Shown here: piece by piece, positions 13,205-24,211 of the stretch
How the letters are laid out: each line of letters starts with the position of its first letter
Position numbering within the stretch: the stretch's first letter is position 1
From: Motacilla alba alba
Taxonomy: Eukaryota > Chordata > Aves > Passeriformes > Motacillidae
Assembly (NCBI RefSeq): GCF_015832195.1
Contig: NC_052033.1
Location: forward strand, 1,922,001-1,986,000
Length of the DNA: 64,000 nt
Direction of reading: 5' to 3'
Translations under genes and position numbers: made by a program
Notes under the pieces: generated by a model
What the model was told of the DNA's origin: nothing
The model's database searches: none
Seen by the model: only the letters and a program-made list of their open reading frames with translations

Positions 13205-14175
13205 TTGCTTACAAAACCCCTTTCAGGAGGCCAACACACTCCAGGTGTGCTGGCTGCAGCTGGGCCCCTCTCAGCACTATGGGGGACAGGCACTTCAGCC
13301 AGCAGCAAGGACACATGGCATCCATCCCTGGACTTGGAGAGCTTCCACCTCTCCTCCCAACAGGACAAACACAGCGCCCTGGGCACAGCTGGGAGCCAAG
13401 CATGACAAAGCCCAGCTATGCAAGGACTTGGCACAGCAGGTCCAGGCCACAAAATTCACATTTTGTGCAGCCAGGGCAGCCCTGGGGCAAGAGGCACCAG
13501 GTACAGGAGGTCTGCTACACCATGGAGAGCAGCTACCTGCCCTGGAGTTGATGACAGTGCTCCTCTGGAAGTGTCATAGCACGGGGTAGCAGAAGTGAAA
13601 CTCATTCTCTCTCAAATTAGTCACCTGGAAGTGTCCAGTCCATCCTTTTTATCTACAGGGAGCAGAGTGAGTGCAGCCCCCTCCCAAGAAATCAAGTCAA
13701 CCTGAAACAGAATCTGTGTTTCCACCTCCATCCATTGCAGCTCCTCAGGGAGCTTGTTCAGACAATACCCTGCTCCAAAATGGGCATTGCTAATGGAGAG
13801 GATCCACCCAGAGGAGAAGTGGTCCCAGCCTGAGGAGCATCTCCTTGCAAAGAGAGAAAACCTGAATTACACAAAGGACCATATCCATCCTGGATCCTGC
13901 TCTCATAATAGCCATGCCTACAACATCAGCCAGAGTCCTGCAGCACAGCCAGGTGGGACTTCGTTAGCAGGCTGCATTTCCTTGTTGTTCTTTAGGTCTG
14001 CAGCATTCACACATTTGTTGAAGTGTTGTGAAATAACAGAGCTGCTGGAGGAGGGAAATGTCTTTGTGGGCATGAAATGTGCCTGGCAGTCCAGAGCTAA
14101 CCTTGGCTCTGGTGATCCTCTTCTGTTCCCAGTGAGGTGGTGTTGAGATTTCCCAGGCAATGGCCTTTGCTGCAG

Positions 14176-14346
14176 TCAGGTTCTCAGGTAAAGTTTAATT
14201 ATATTCTCATCATGAAGCCTCTTCCACACCTGCTTCTCCAGGTTGAAGTCATGGTTAATGTAGAAAATCAGCTTTTTCCAGTCCTTGTCATAGTAGTGAT
14301 CCGAGTACCTCTCGTACCCCTCTGTGATGTAGCCATAGGCACTGAC
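14176..14346 (-). CDS. ST6GALNAC1: ST6GALNAC1 exon 9 (motifs III and VS, stop)
   Basis: The exon opens in phase 0 after a TTTCCAG acceptor and encodes residues 513-568. It holds the end of motif S (VSAYGY), motif III (SDHYYD) and motif VS, whose His-544 and Glu-549 have the H-x4-E spacing of GT29 catalytic sites. It stops at TGA (14178-14176). Confidence 0.95.
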   Translation of the reverse strand, partial: VSAYGYITEGYERYSDHYYDKDWKKLIFYINHDFNLEKQVWKRLHDENIIKLYLRT

Positions 14347-17300
14347 CTGGAAAGATGCAAGGCTCAGTGGGCAAGGCTCCCAGGGATGGAGGGAGCAGGT
14401 GAAATACAGGATAGAGATGCCAGCTGGGGCTTCTCTGGTGACGCTGTGTGGGGGTCCAGAAGGACCAGACTGTGAGCACTGGCTCCAGAGATCCCGCTGT
14501 CCCCCCACTGTCTCCCTGGGAGATCATGTGCTCCAGGTCACAGCAGGCTTCACCACCTCTATGGGAGCTATTTTGGGGCTGTTTCTCATCTTCAGTCTGC
14601 TCCTCCACAGCTGCCACGAGCCCATATACTCTCCAGGCAGACAGCAGCCGCCCCTGCTCTCCTGGGTCCCCTGTTCCCACTCCCAGACAGCTCTGGGTCT
14701 GGAATTCTCAAGGATCACTGTACCCTTACCTGGTCACAGAGATGGAGGGCAGTCAGCAGCAGGAAGGCCCCTGTTGTGGGTCTGTACAGCCTCCAGTAGT
14801 GCTTTTCCAAATTTTTAGACTTTAAAAACCTGCAGCAGGAGAAAGGAAAGCACTGAGGAGTTGCTGGCTGTGGTGTTTCAAGTAGGGCACACCTTGTCCC
14901 CCTGTGGCTCATGTGGCATCTTCCCTCCTTGCACCAGATTGGGGCCATATGAGGCATTTCAGAGAAGCCATGAGTGTGCCCAGAACTCTCCACCATCTGC
15001 ACTGCAACCTAAGCCCAGCTCTGCCCCAGCTTTGTGGAAGTGGTGGGTCTTGAGGCAGTGGAGGTGAAGAGGGGATGGATTAAAGGATCTCATAGGTTAA
15101 AGCCCACTACTCTTAAATCTGCCCTTTGCTTTGCAGTGCAGAGGTGGCTTTGAGGCTCCCTGGTATATCCTGCTCCCCACCCACATCTAGGAGTGAAAGG
15201 AGACCTAGGGAAGGCGCAGAGGAGTGTCACAAAACCTGCCAGGAGCTGCACCGTGTCATGCCAGGAGTTGTTAGGAAAGTAGGAGTAAACACTGGGAAAA
15301 AATAGCACGGAGTCCTCTTGGTCTTGGAAAGGCCCCAGCTCAGAGGGGGCATGGCAGAGCAGGCAGGGAGTGCTGGCCATCTGGCTCCAGGGAAGGCAGC
15401 AGCTCTCAAGGACACTGAAGGGTATAAAGGCAGCCAAAGCTGGGCACTACAGGAGCTCCTGTTCCTCCATCTCTCGGTCATGTGTGGCCCATGATGGGCA
15501 GATCTCATGGTGACAGTGGCCAGCAGGCTTGTGGAAAGGGCTGGAGAGGCACAGAAGAGCAGCAGCCAGGCCAGGCAAGGGAAGAAGAGCCTGTTGTGCT
15601 TGAGAGCACAACCAACTTCCCATGTCTAGAAGGAATCTCTGGAGAGAAAATCTGTTACAGAGCCTTCCTCCAAGGTGCCAAGCAATGGGTGAAAGGTCCT
15701 GAACTAGAGATCAACTACTCTGGCACTTCAGCAACATTCTTCCTACACCTAAAGCTGCAATTGGCCCTGGGTCTCTTTTGGATGCAGAAAACCAAACAGT
15801 CTGATGGCTGTTGCTTCTCCAGCCCACAGGTTCTGGATGTTCACCCACCACTAGCATCCCACTGCAGCACCACAGAGAGTTTCAGCTGAGCTCAGGCTGC
15901 TGGTGGGGCTGAGCTGTGGTTACAGGGGAGGGAGCTGGGAGGAGAGGCCAGAGACAGAGATGGTGCTGGCCAGGAAAAACAAGCCTGTTAGAGCACACAA
16001 CCCACAGCTCACCTGTTTTTCATGTATCTGAGGAAATCAGGGTGAGCCACCAGGTATTTGTCCATTGTGAAATCTTCATCGAATTTCTGCCGGGGCTTCT
16101 GCCTAAGGACCGGAATGGGGAGACTCAAGACAATCTCCTACACCTCATCACAGCTGCAAAGGATCAGCCTTGATGCATTTGGTGGTAAGAGAAGAACCAC
16201 AAGCACTGTGAAGATATTCTGTAACATTTCACACATTATGACAAAGTCTCCATAGCCTGTGTGCATTGCAGAGGAAGAGATCAGGAGGAAAGGCAACAAA
16301 AGGAGACAGGAATATCAAAAGCTTGTGTTTGTATAGGCAAAAATTAGTGAAGCCAGGCCTTCATCCATGAGCAGGCCACACCAGACCAGCCAGCAGCATG
16401 TGTTCATCCCCAAAAGTCACAAAGCTTTCTCTAAGCTCTGGCCACACATCATTGAAATCAGCTACCTCTGTGAAGGAGGTGTACTGACGACAGCAGTGCT
16501 CAGAGCTGTGTGGAAAATGAGAGATTTCTGCCTGCAAGTCTGCCCCGGGAGGGAGGCTTTACCCTGGCCTGGTCCTCCATAGGCTGAGCACTGGGAGAGA
16601 AAAGAGCCCAACAGAGAGCTTGTCACTGGAGGGGCAGAGGGGATGTAGTTTGCTTTACCCGCTGAGGTTCAAGAATCCTTTCCTGATGTCCTTGTTGAAG
16701 AGAAGAGCCTCCAGCCACTCATAGTCTCTTGCTCCCTCCAGGAAGTGAATGTATCTGACGTGCTAAGAAAACAAGGGAGCATCAGTGAACAGCACTTCCA
16801 AAAAAAATGCAAGTAGACATCTCGGCTCACTGAGTTTCTTGAGCACACATCTTCAGTCTGCAGCTCTCAACCAGCACAGCAGCAGAACGGAGAAAACATC
16901 TGATGTGCAGCTCCTTCTACATGCCACAAGGCTGTGGGTGTGACACTCTGGTCAGAGAGAGAGAAAGCCAGATAAACTTTCCCAGGAATTGTTCTGGAGA
17001 GTTTTGAGAAGGCTAAGAGAAAGAATTAAAACAATCTTGCAGCTGGTGTTTTGAACAGTTGTTTTCTCATAAAATGTTTACCAAAGTGTGTCTTCTTAAT
17101 TAGCCAGTGGGGTGAAGGGTGTTAATTAAGTGACCAATCAAGTCCACCTGTGTATGGTGTATAAGAAGAATGGGTTTCTAATAAACTCAAATTAGCCTGC
17201 TGAAGAGAGTTAGAGTTCACGTGCTGCCTTCACTCCTGTTCCTGCCTCAAAGATGACACAAGGCTGGGGTGGCATTGACACAACTTGCAAACACTCACTC

Positions 17301-20300
17301 TGAGCCGAGGCAGGGCAGGTTCCCTCCCTGAGGGTAATGCTAAAGAGCTGCCTCAGCCCCTCTGCTCCTCGTGGCAAGAGCAGAACTGAAGCACACAGAC
17401 AAACAGCATCCTGTTAAAGCTGGGCATGCACACAGCAGGGACCTCACTCACTTTGTCCCGTGGGATGTTGCTGAACCCTCTGTGTCCCAAGATCTGAAGA
17501 GAGGAAACCAGGGAGTAGGCTGTGAATCCATAAAAGGAGGTTTTTGTTCCCACATCTTTTTCATAACCCTTGATGACAGCCCCGCTCACCCTGGCAAAGG
17601 AAATGAAACACAGGAGAGTTAGGTGACCACTGAAACCCCTCCCATGCACATTCCTCATAGGAAAAGCCAGTGTTAGCCTGGAGGAAGGGTAGACTAGGCC
17701 CACTCTGACTGGCACCCTGATCTGCAGGACAGCCCCTGCTGTGGAGATAGCTCTTTATGGCTGATTTGTGACCACAGGCTTTGGATATTGAGTAACTTTC
17801 CAATTATTTTTGGACTTTTTATCTCCTGCCATCCATCATCTTGGCACTTAGGAATGAGTGGAATACTAGAAGAGATGAAGTGATCCAGTCACAGTTAGGG
17901 GCTAGCCACAGTAAAGTAGCTGTGCATCTTCTGAGAAGGAAGGCAGCCTTACCTGAAGACATAGTCATGGGAGTCAATCTCCTGGCCCATCCCAGAGTTA
18001 TTCAGTATTCCTCCATTCCCCACGACAGCACAGCTGATGCATGTGGGCATGCTGCTGTCATGGTTGGCCAGGAGCAGCTGCTGGTGGGGCTTTGGGGGCA
18101 GCAGGGATATGACCTCCTTTACCACTGTGAAGCAAACACAGTGCTGAGTTATCAAGAGCCTTAGGGATGGACACAGTGAAACCACCAGAGCTTCCACCGT
18201 GAGATCCTCTAGACTGATGCCTTTGATGGGGAGATGCTGCAAACCTCCAGCTACTCAGCAGAAGGTTCCTGTTAGGAGTCTGAAAGTCCCATCCTGACAA
18301 GCCCTGGGGGACTCACATGAATAATTCAGGTCCATGAAGCCAAAGGGGGGTATAAAATGCTCCAGGCGGTTCCATTCACTGTCATTGAAGTATCTCTTGT
18401 CCATGAAGAGGGTGATGTTGGGCAGGAAAAGATCCCGCAGCCAGGCAGACTTGGCAGCCCTGGCCCTCACTGATTCAGAGCAGGTCTTGAAAAACAAAAA
18501 GGAAACAGAAATGACTGATGAGCAGAGGTGGTAAACCTGACTGAGTGCCAGTTCTTGTGGGCCTGTCTGTGGCAGGACCAAAGGGGAAACACAGAAACTC
18601 CAGTGGTACCATTTGCCTCATGATCCCCATCACCAGGAACATGAAGCACAATTTTAGCACTGCATCCATAACCAGCGGGTGAAAAGTCACCTACAAGGGA
18701 GCCAGGATGACTCTGAGACTTTCCTCTTCAGAACAACAGGCCTGTTTTACTGTTTTAAATGTTTCACTGTTTAAAATGCTTTGCTGTTTTAAATGTTTTA
18801 CTGGCTTTGGGCCTCATTAGCTGATGCAAATTAACATTTGTAACAGGTCTAACCTAAATGCATCAAATAAGGCTGTAAGCACCAGGAATATGCTGCAATA
18901 ATATATACATGTTATAATGAGCAGTCCCTGTTGGCAATGCCCCTCACAAGGTCCTAAGCGTCCACCCAAGGAAACACTGATGAACAAATGAAATCAGATC
19001 ATCATTGCCACTCCCTTTAAGGGTAAGAAAAAATGTGCAACAACTTGTTCAATGTCATAAATAAATCAGTGAAATGCACAGCTGAGAAGGGAATCCAAGC
19101 CAGCTTATCCTACAAGGGAGGTCTCACTGCAGCCTGGCAAGAGTGAGGCTGTGTGTGCAGATGGAAAGGAAACAAGGAAACAGCTCCACCACACTGAATT
19201 TTCTGCTGAGTCAATTTGGGCTCTACTTTCTTAGACACCTTCCCCAAACACCTACTGAAAGACAAAATGAGACCAAATGGACCCTTGTGCCCAGCTCAAA
19301 TCCCCTGCATTGCCAAAGCCTTGCTGAGTGCTCCATGCCTGAGCTAGGCTCTCTGCAGTGGATGAGGATGACAGCCCTGTCACAGGCTGGGGAGACAGCC
19401 CTCATTCTGCCTGTCACCACAGGAACACGCTGAGGACAACATTGTCAAGGGTTTCATGGTGGCATCATTTCACTCACAGCATATTTCATGTCAGAAACAG
19501 GGACATTCCCATCCTGCTCAAGCAGGTACTGTGCAAGGCTTGGTTCTTCTTGTGCCTCCAGAGCTAGACTGGATCAGTACCAGAGGAACAAGGGAAAACT
19601 CTGATCATGCAGGAAATGAAGGAGGGGAGAGTGTTCCCAATGACTCCTTCTCTCTGCAGAATTACAGATCAGGTCTGGGAGTGAGACACAACATGTGAGA
19701 AGGTGACCCACCTGTTCCAAGCCTTCCAGAAACAGGGGTGCCAGGGAAAACTGCTCTGGGTGAGCTTTACAAAGACTTACCAGCACAGGATGGGGGACAG
19801 AGACAGTATGAGACACCACAACCCGGCCCAGCTGCTTGCTGAGAACTTTGCTGGAGTCCACTACTTTCCTAAAGGCCCTGCTCCTGGACATTAGTAATTA
19901 AGAGATGCTCAAATTTAATTAATCTGAGTCTTCCTGTGAATGCAGATGTTGTATATAGAGGTCTTCCTGTCTGGATCCCACCAGCATCTGTATATACCAA
20001 TGAGTGACCTACAGCTCTGAAATCATCCCCCGCTGCAAAGGGCACACAGGGGCCAGCAGACAAGGAGGTCAATGGGGAGGCACCATTCTTGGTGACCATC
20101 TGCACCATCCCACCTACCGAGGGTGGGGATGAGTTATCCAGCAGGTACTCATCCTCAAAATCCCACTGTGGCTCAGATGTGAAGTTAGCAGAGCTCAGTT
20201 TCCTCTTCTGTGTCACAGCAGCAGCCTGAGGAGCAGGTCTTACAGTTTTCATTGATGCAGGAGGTGCTCTGGGTTTTGCTTGGTCTTCAGATGTGTTGTT

Positions 20301-23300
20301 CTCGTGTTCTTCCTTCACCACAGAGGATGGTTTCACTGTTGCCTTCTCCTTGTCTCCCTTCTCCCTGGCAAGTGGTTTCACTGTTGTCTTTTCCTTGACT
20401 TCTTCCACCCATGGAGCTGGCCTCACTGTTGTTTTCCCCTTGTTTTCCTGCACCATAGGGGTTGTTTTTACTGTTGTCTTCTTGATTCCCTCCAACTGGG
20501 GTGGTGGTTTCACAGCCATGTTCTCCTTTGCTTCCTCAACACTCATAACTGGTTTCATTGTTTCCTTCTGCTCCTCCTTTCCTTTCCATCTTGGTGTCTT
20601 CTCCACCACATCATTGAGTCTTGTGATGTGGCCTCCCAAAGTCACCTTTAAAATGGTCCTGTTCCCATTATCAGAATAGTTTAAACCCTGTTGCTCTTGG
20701 GGGTCCACTTGTTGTGTTGCTGGGGCATGTTGGAAAATGTTCAATTTCCTGAATGCAATCAGAGGAAAAGCAGATACATCACACACACTTAACACAGAAC
20801 ACCCTTCAGCTCATTTCTAGTGCTCTTGACTCTGAGCCTCTCTCTGTGCTCTAGAGCAATTTCATTTTAAACTTTGCCAAAATGTTATTCAACTTCCTGC
20901 ACCATTCTAGCCTGAATCTTGCTTATCTCCCCACCAGGCAAATCCCAGAGGCACACATTCTCTCCTCAGCACCTGGCACATGAAGCACTCACACTGGCAG
21001 TAACAGCCAACCAGTACAGCCCAGCTTTGCCACGCACTGGGCAGGCCCCCTGGCAATGTCCCCGCAGCACTGCGGGGTTGGTTTGGAGATCCTGGGCTCA
21101 GGACACGGCCCCCACCATGGGGAGAGCCATCTGCCTCTCTCCTCTGCCAGCAGAGCCCTGTGCTTCAGCCACGGAGCATGAAGATCTTCCAGAATTCAGG
21201 AAGGGAAGTCTGAGAAGAAGTGAAATATTGTAAATTCAGGCAACCCCGATGAGGGGAGAGATGATGAATCTGACTCCATCGATATCAGAAGGCTAATTTA
21301 TTACTTTATGATACTATATTATATTAAAGAATACTATACTATACTATACTAAAGAATACAGCAAGGATACTTACAGAATGCTAAAAAGATAATAATGAAA
21401 ACTCGTGACTCTTCAGAGTCTGACACAGCTTGGCCCTGATTGGCCAAAGAGTGAAAACAACTCACAGCAGAATACAATGGAACAATCACCTGTGGGTGAA
21501 CAATCTCCAAACACATCCCACATGTGAGCACAACACAGGAGAAGCAAATGAGATAAGAATTGTTTCCTTTTCTCTGAGGCCTCTCACTGCCTTTCAGCTT
21601 CCCAGGAGAAAAGCCCTGGGTGAAGAAATCATGTTCGGGAATGTGAATGCCACAGTGAAACTCACTTCTTTACCTACATCACCTCTTGAGCTTTTGGGGT
21701 CACAGGGCACTTTTTTCTCTCCTCCTCTGCTTTGGTCAGGCAGTGCAAGGGCATCACACAGCACTCTCCAGGCACATGTGTCTGAAGGCAGACACTGTGA
21801 AGCTCTTAAAATGCAAAATCTCTACATTTTTAGCACTTGCCTCTAATACTGCAGCTGCCCTGCTGCCTGATTCAGAGGCACAGGCAGGTACCAGGCTGTC
21901 ACAGGAGGACACACCTGCTGACAGCAGAAGAGCCACCTGCAACAAGAGTGTGCTGGAACGCAGAAAAAAAAATCAAGGCAGAACTGGTGGAGTTTTGCCC
22001 TAAACATCCCCTCTTCTCTGTACGTGGCTGGAGGGTAGAACAGGGAAAAGGAAGGTGAACAATATCTGCAGCTGAGCTGTTCAGGATAAACCATGGCTGT
22101 GGCAGTCTGATCCCACCCTCACGTTCAGCCTTTGCATGACACACTTGTTTCGGAACGCTGTGGATTGCTTCCGAAGTGATAAATGGGACAAAGAGCACTT
22201 CTGCAGATAACAGGCTGCAGATAGCAGCTCAGTTGCTGCTGAAATTTGATGGATGTTATACCACTCTGAAAGTGTTCAGGAAATTATCAGCTAAGGCGGC
22301 TTTTAAAAATCGTTTTGTATCAGATAAATGAGTGAACCTTTGCAAGGCTAAAAAAGAGAGCTTGTAGTAAATGGCCTATCAGCTCTGCCTCTCTCATAAT
22401 CATTAGCCAGTTTCAACCAAGTGTGCAGCATGTGCTTTCTATCATAGTGCTGCATGTATAAACTTACTGTCACTGTTTGCTGCCCAACACCAGGAAAGAT
22501 TTTATATGGACACTCTAAATAAAGAGGAATTTGGTGAGGTAGCTCAGGCAGATCTTAAATCCCTTGGTGAATTTCTGTTGTGTTTTTAAGATGATGTTTA
22601 AAACTTTGAATTAAAGCGCAGAGAACAAATGAAAAGGAGTTTCAATGAGAAACCAGCCCCCACTCCAGGCTTTCCCTATGTGCTGTCTTGCAGGGCAGAT
22701 TCCACCTCAGTCTGTTACCCCTCAAATGCTGTGCCAGAGACCAAAATGTAAAACCCGGGAGTCTTCACATCCCAAACCTTGCTCCCTGCAGTCAGGCCCA
22801 CATGGCCAGGCACTCGTGCTTACACAGGACCCTGCTCTCCTGACCAGCATTTTAAATCCAGACAAATTGTCAAAGCATCTCCATGAATTTCAGGCTCTAG
22901 AGTCCAGCTGGCAAACAACTGCAGAAGCTCAATGACATTTACTGTCATTTTCCTCCCCTTTTACAAAGCCCAAGGACAAATAGAGGATAAAGCCATGAAA
23001 ATGCTGCTTTGTGTATTCTGCGTGACATACAAGGTACAGAAATAGAACTGCCACACAGACAACCACACACAGCTCATATCTTCTTGTGTTTTACTTAAGT
23101 TGTATAAATACAGCATTTCCATTCTCTGAAACTACTGTAGAAGGAAATGGCTTCAAGCAGCTAAATATGAAGAGCCACTTCTTGTTCCAGTTCTGCCACT
23201 GATGGGCTCTGGATCAAGGAGAACTCACTTCTCTACACCTCCTCCTTCTCTCCTTTCCCTCCCACTCTCCAAACTGACAGCTGTCCTCAAAGCGTGGTCT

Positions 23301-24211
23301 CAGGCTGCTGGACTCAAGTCACCTCCAGAAGAGCTGCAGATGTTCCCAGCTTCACTCCTCCTGCCTGCCCCCATAGCACCAGCCCAGACATTCAGCCGAG
23401 AACCAACCGACCCAGCCAAGCCATGTGAGCTCACTGGGAGAGCCGGGACCATGTGAGGGTGGTGGGGAGACTGGGGAGTGGTGCTTCCTATACACAGCAC
23501 CAGCACATCCACGAGCCATACTGGGAAAGGCTCAGGTGTCTGCAAGGGCTCATGCAAGGAGCAGTGCTCCCTGCCAGTGATGCTGGAGACATTTCACTGC
23601 AATTCCCTCCACACCCATTCCTGAAGGATTTACTTGACCATTTATATAAAAGAGATATCAAGATATCATGTCCACGTGGCATTGGTGTCCCAGGATGCAG
23701 CATATTTTGTGTTAGGAATCAGCTGCTGAACTTGCCATAAATTCAAAGCCATGCCACCAAATTCACTGTCCACCACGGCAATCTGGATTAGGGCTGAATA
23801 AGGTCCTTCTGGAAGCCATCAGGAAAAGCAAATACTATGTAGTGCCAAAGCATGAATACACGTAGCATTAGAGAAGCAAAAGCTGCTTTAGGAAGCCCTG
23901 GAAAACAGTGAGGCCGGTTTTTGACCGTGGATCTTCCAACACCATGCTCTGCTAAAGTGGTCACCTAACTCAGATCAGAAGTGCAAGTTTCAGGGTAAAA
24001 AAGACAGAGAGGCAGAGAGAGAAAGTGACCACAAGCACCCACACCAGGCAGTGCATGCCCCGAAGGAACAAGTCCCTTACCTGAAAATCTTTGTCTTTGC
24101 CAAGTCAAACAAGGAGCTGGAATTGCCAATGAAGAGGCAGAACTGTGTCACAACAATGAGGCAAATCAGGGCTTTGGCAATTTTTGGGAGCCTTATCCTG
24201 GAGCAGCGCAT
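14176..24211 (-). CDS. ST6GALNAC1: ST6GALNAC1, complete nine-exon gene
   Basis: Alpha-N-acetylgalactosaminide alpha-2,6-sialyltransferase 1 moves sialic acid from CMP-Neu5Ac to GalNAc-O-Ser/Thr (Tn antigen), giving sialyl-Tn in the Golgi. Coding exons are 24081-24211, 20118-20748, 18317-18485, 17953-18124, 17452-17590, 16659-16762, 16013-16102, 14730-14829 and 14176-14346. They sum to 1707 nt (568 residues plus stop) with phase kept at every junction. The protein has a basic tail and membrane anchor (about 14-28) and a long Ser/Thr/Pro/Lys stem (about 44-254) with 15-residue repeats. Sialylmotif L starts near 342 ([12 protein letters not shown]), motif S spans about 491-518 ([18 protein letters not shown]), motif III is SDHYYD (527-532) and motif VS is HDFNLE (544-549). 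All key motifs are intact. The length is close to what I recall for the chicken protein and shorter than the human one, with the difference in the stem. The first in-frame ATG is at 24211. Confidence 0.97.
14730..14829 (-). CDS. ST6GALNAC1: ST6GALNAC1 exon 8 (sialylmotif S)
   Basis: Residues 479 (split) to 512. The acceptor is TGCTGCAG and the donor CAG|GTAAGG. The exon carries most of sialylmotif S, including the RPTTGA segment and Cys-510, which in this family pairs with a motif L cysteine. Confidence 0.95.
16013..16102 (-). CDS. ST6GALNAC1: ST6GALNAC1 exon 7
   Basis: Residues 449 (split) to 479 (split); contains the conserved [15 protein letters not shown] stretch. The acceptor CCTTAG at 16104-16103 is chosen because only it keeps phase with exon 6; a CAG four bases further in would break the frame. 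The donor is CAG|GTGAGC. Confidence 0.92.
16659..16762 (-). CDS. ST6GALNAC1: ST6GALNAC1 exon 6
   Basis: Residues 415-448 plus a split Gly-449. It begins [20 protein letters not shown], a well-conserved linker in ST6GALNAC enzymes. The acceptor is TTTCTTAG and the donor GG|GTAAAG. The exon is too short and AT-mixed to stand out as an open frame and was found by matching the family and splice sites. Confidence 0.92.
16933..17258 (+). mobile_element. Solo LTR in ST6GALNAC1 intron 5, 6-bp TSD
   Basis: A 326-bp element starts TGTGGGTGTGACAC and ends GATGACA, with a perfect 6-bp target duplication CAAGGC at 16927-16932 and 17259-17264. It contains a TATA-like GTATAAGAAG and an AATAAA in plus orientation near 17180, so it is antisense to ST6GALNAC1. 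A 6-bp duplication fits ERVK-type (class II) integration. No internal retroviral sequence remains, so it arose by LTR-LTR recombination. Confidence 0.85.
17452..17590 (-). CDS. ST6GALNAC1: ST6GALNAC1 exon 5 (end of sialylmotif L)
   Basis: Residues 368 (split) to 414. It completes sialylmotif L with the conserved [20 protein letters not shown] segment. The acceptor is TTTGCCAG and the donor AAA|GTGAGT, phase 0. Confidence 0.95.
17953..18124 (-). CDS. ST6GALNAC1: ST6GALNAC1 exon 4 (sialylmotif L core)
   Basis: Residues 311 (split) to 368 (split). It contains [16 protein letters not shown] and [11 protein letters not shown], the core of sialylmotif L that binds CMP-sialic acid. The acceptor is GCTTCACAG and the donor CAG|GTAAGG. 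Confidence 0.96.
18317..18485 (-). CDS. ST6GALNAC1: ST6GALNAC1 exon 3
   Basis: Residues 255-310 plus a split Leu-311. It includes the conserved [19 protein letters not shown] segment at the stem/catalytic boundary and an N-glycosylation sequon NIT at 277-279. The acceptor is TTTTTCAAG and the donor CAT|GTGAGT. Confidence 0.95.
20118..20748 (-). CDS. ST6GALNAC1: ST6GALNAC1 exon 2 (stem region)
   Basis: A 631-nt exon for residues 44 (split) to 254, making up most of the stem. The acceptor is GCATTCAG (20749) and the donor TCG|GTAGGT (20117). The protein is rich in Lys, Thr, Pro and Glu, carries several NxS/T sequons, and ends with [11 protein letters not shown], a segment shared with mammalian orthologues. 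It includes a 15-residue tandem repeat. The open frame continues past the donor, but that extension lacks family similarity. Confidence 0.95.
20295..20564 (-). repeat. ST6GALNAC1: 45-nt coding minisatellite in the ST6GALNAC1 stem
   Basis: Residues 106-195 show about six units of 15 residues, each with a T-V-K-P-like head (at 107, 122, 136, 151, 166 and 181) followed by a charged Glu/Lys segment. One unit is a residue short. A further isolated TVRP head is at 212. The units differ in sequence, so the array is not recent throughout. Confidence 0.85.
21226..21654 (-). mobile_element. Solo LTR in ST6GALNAC1 intron 1, 6-bp TSD
   Basis: A 429-bp element reads on the minus strand from TGTGGCATTC to TTTACAATA, flanked by perfect 6-bp copies of GTGAAA (plus strand) at 21220-21225 and 21655-21660. 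The expected terminal CA has become TA. It contains a 5-bp TATAC/ATACT microsatellite and a TTTATT (AATAAA on minus) near 21300. It has the same orientation as the host gene and no internal retroviral sequence. Confidence 0.85.
24081..24211 (-). CDS. ST6GALNAC1: ST6GALNAC1 coding exon 1 (tail and membrane anchor)
   Basis: Begins [15 protein letters not shown]: a basic cytoplasmic tail, then a hydrophobic anchor at about 14-28, then a short luminal start. It ends AG|GTAAGG in phase 2. The frame is open for 49 more codons upstream, but the upstream start is TTG, so the ATG at 24211 is the first in-frame ATG. Confidence 0.93.

Noticed and set aside
20280..20679. Plus-strand hydrophobic open frames opposite the ST6GALNAC1 stem
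   Set aside because: They are exact shadows of the Lys/Glu/Thr-rich stem exon on the other strand.
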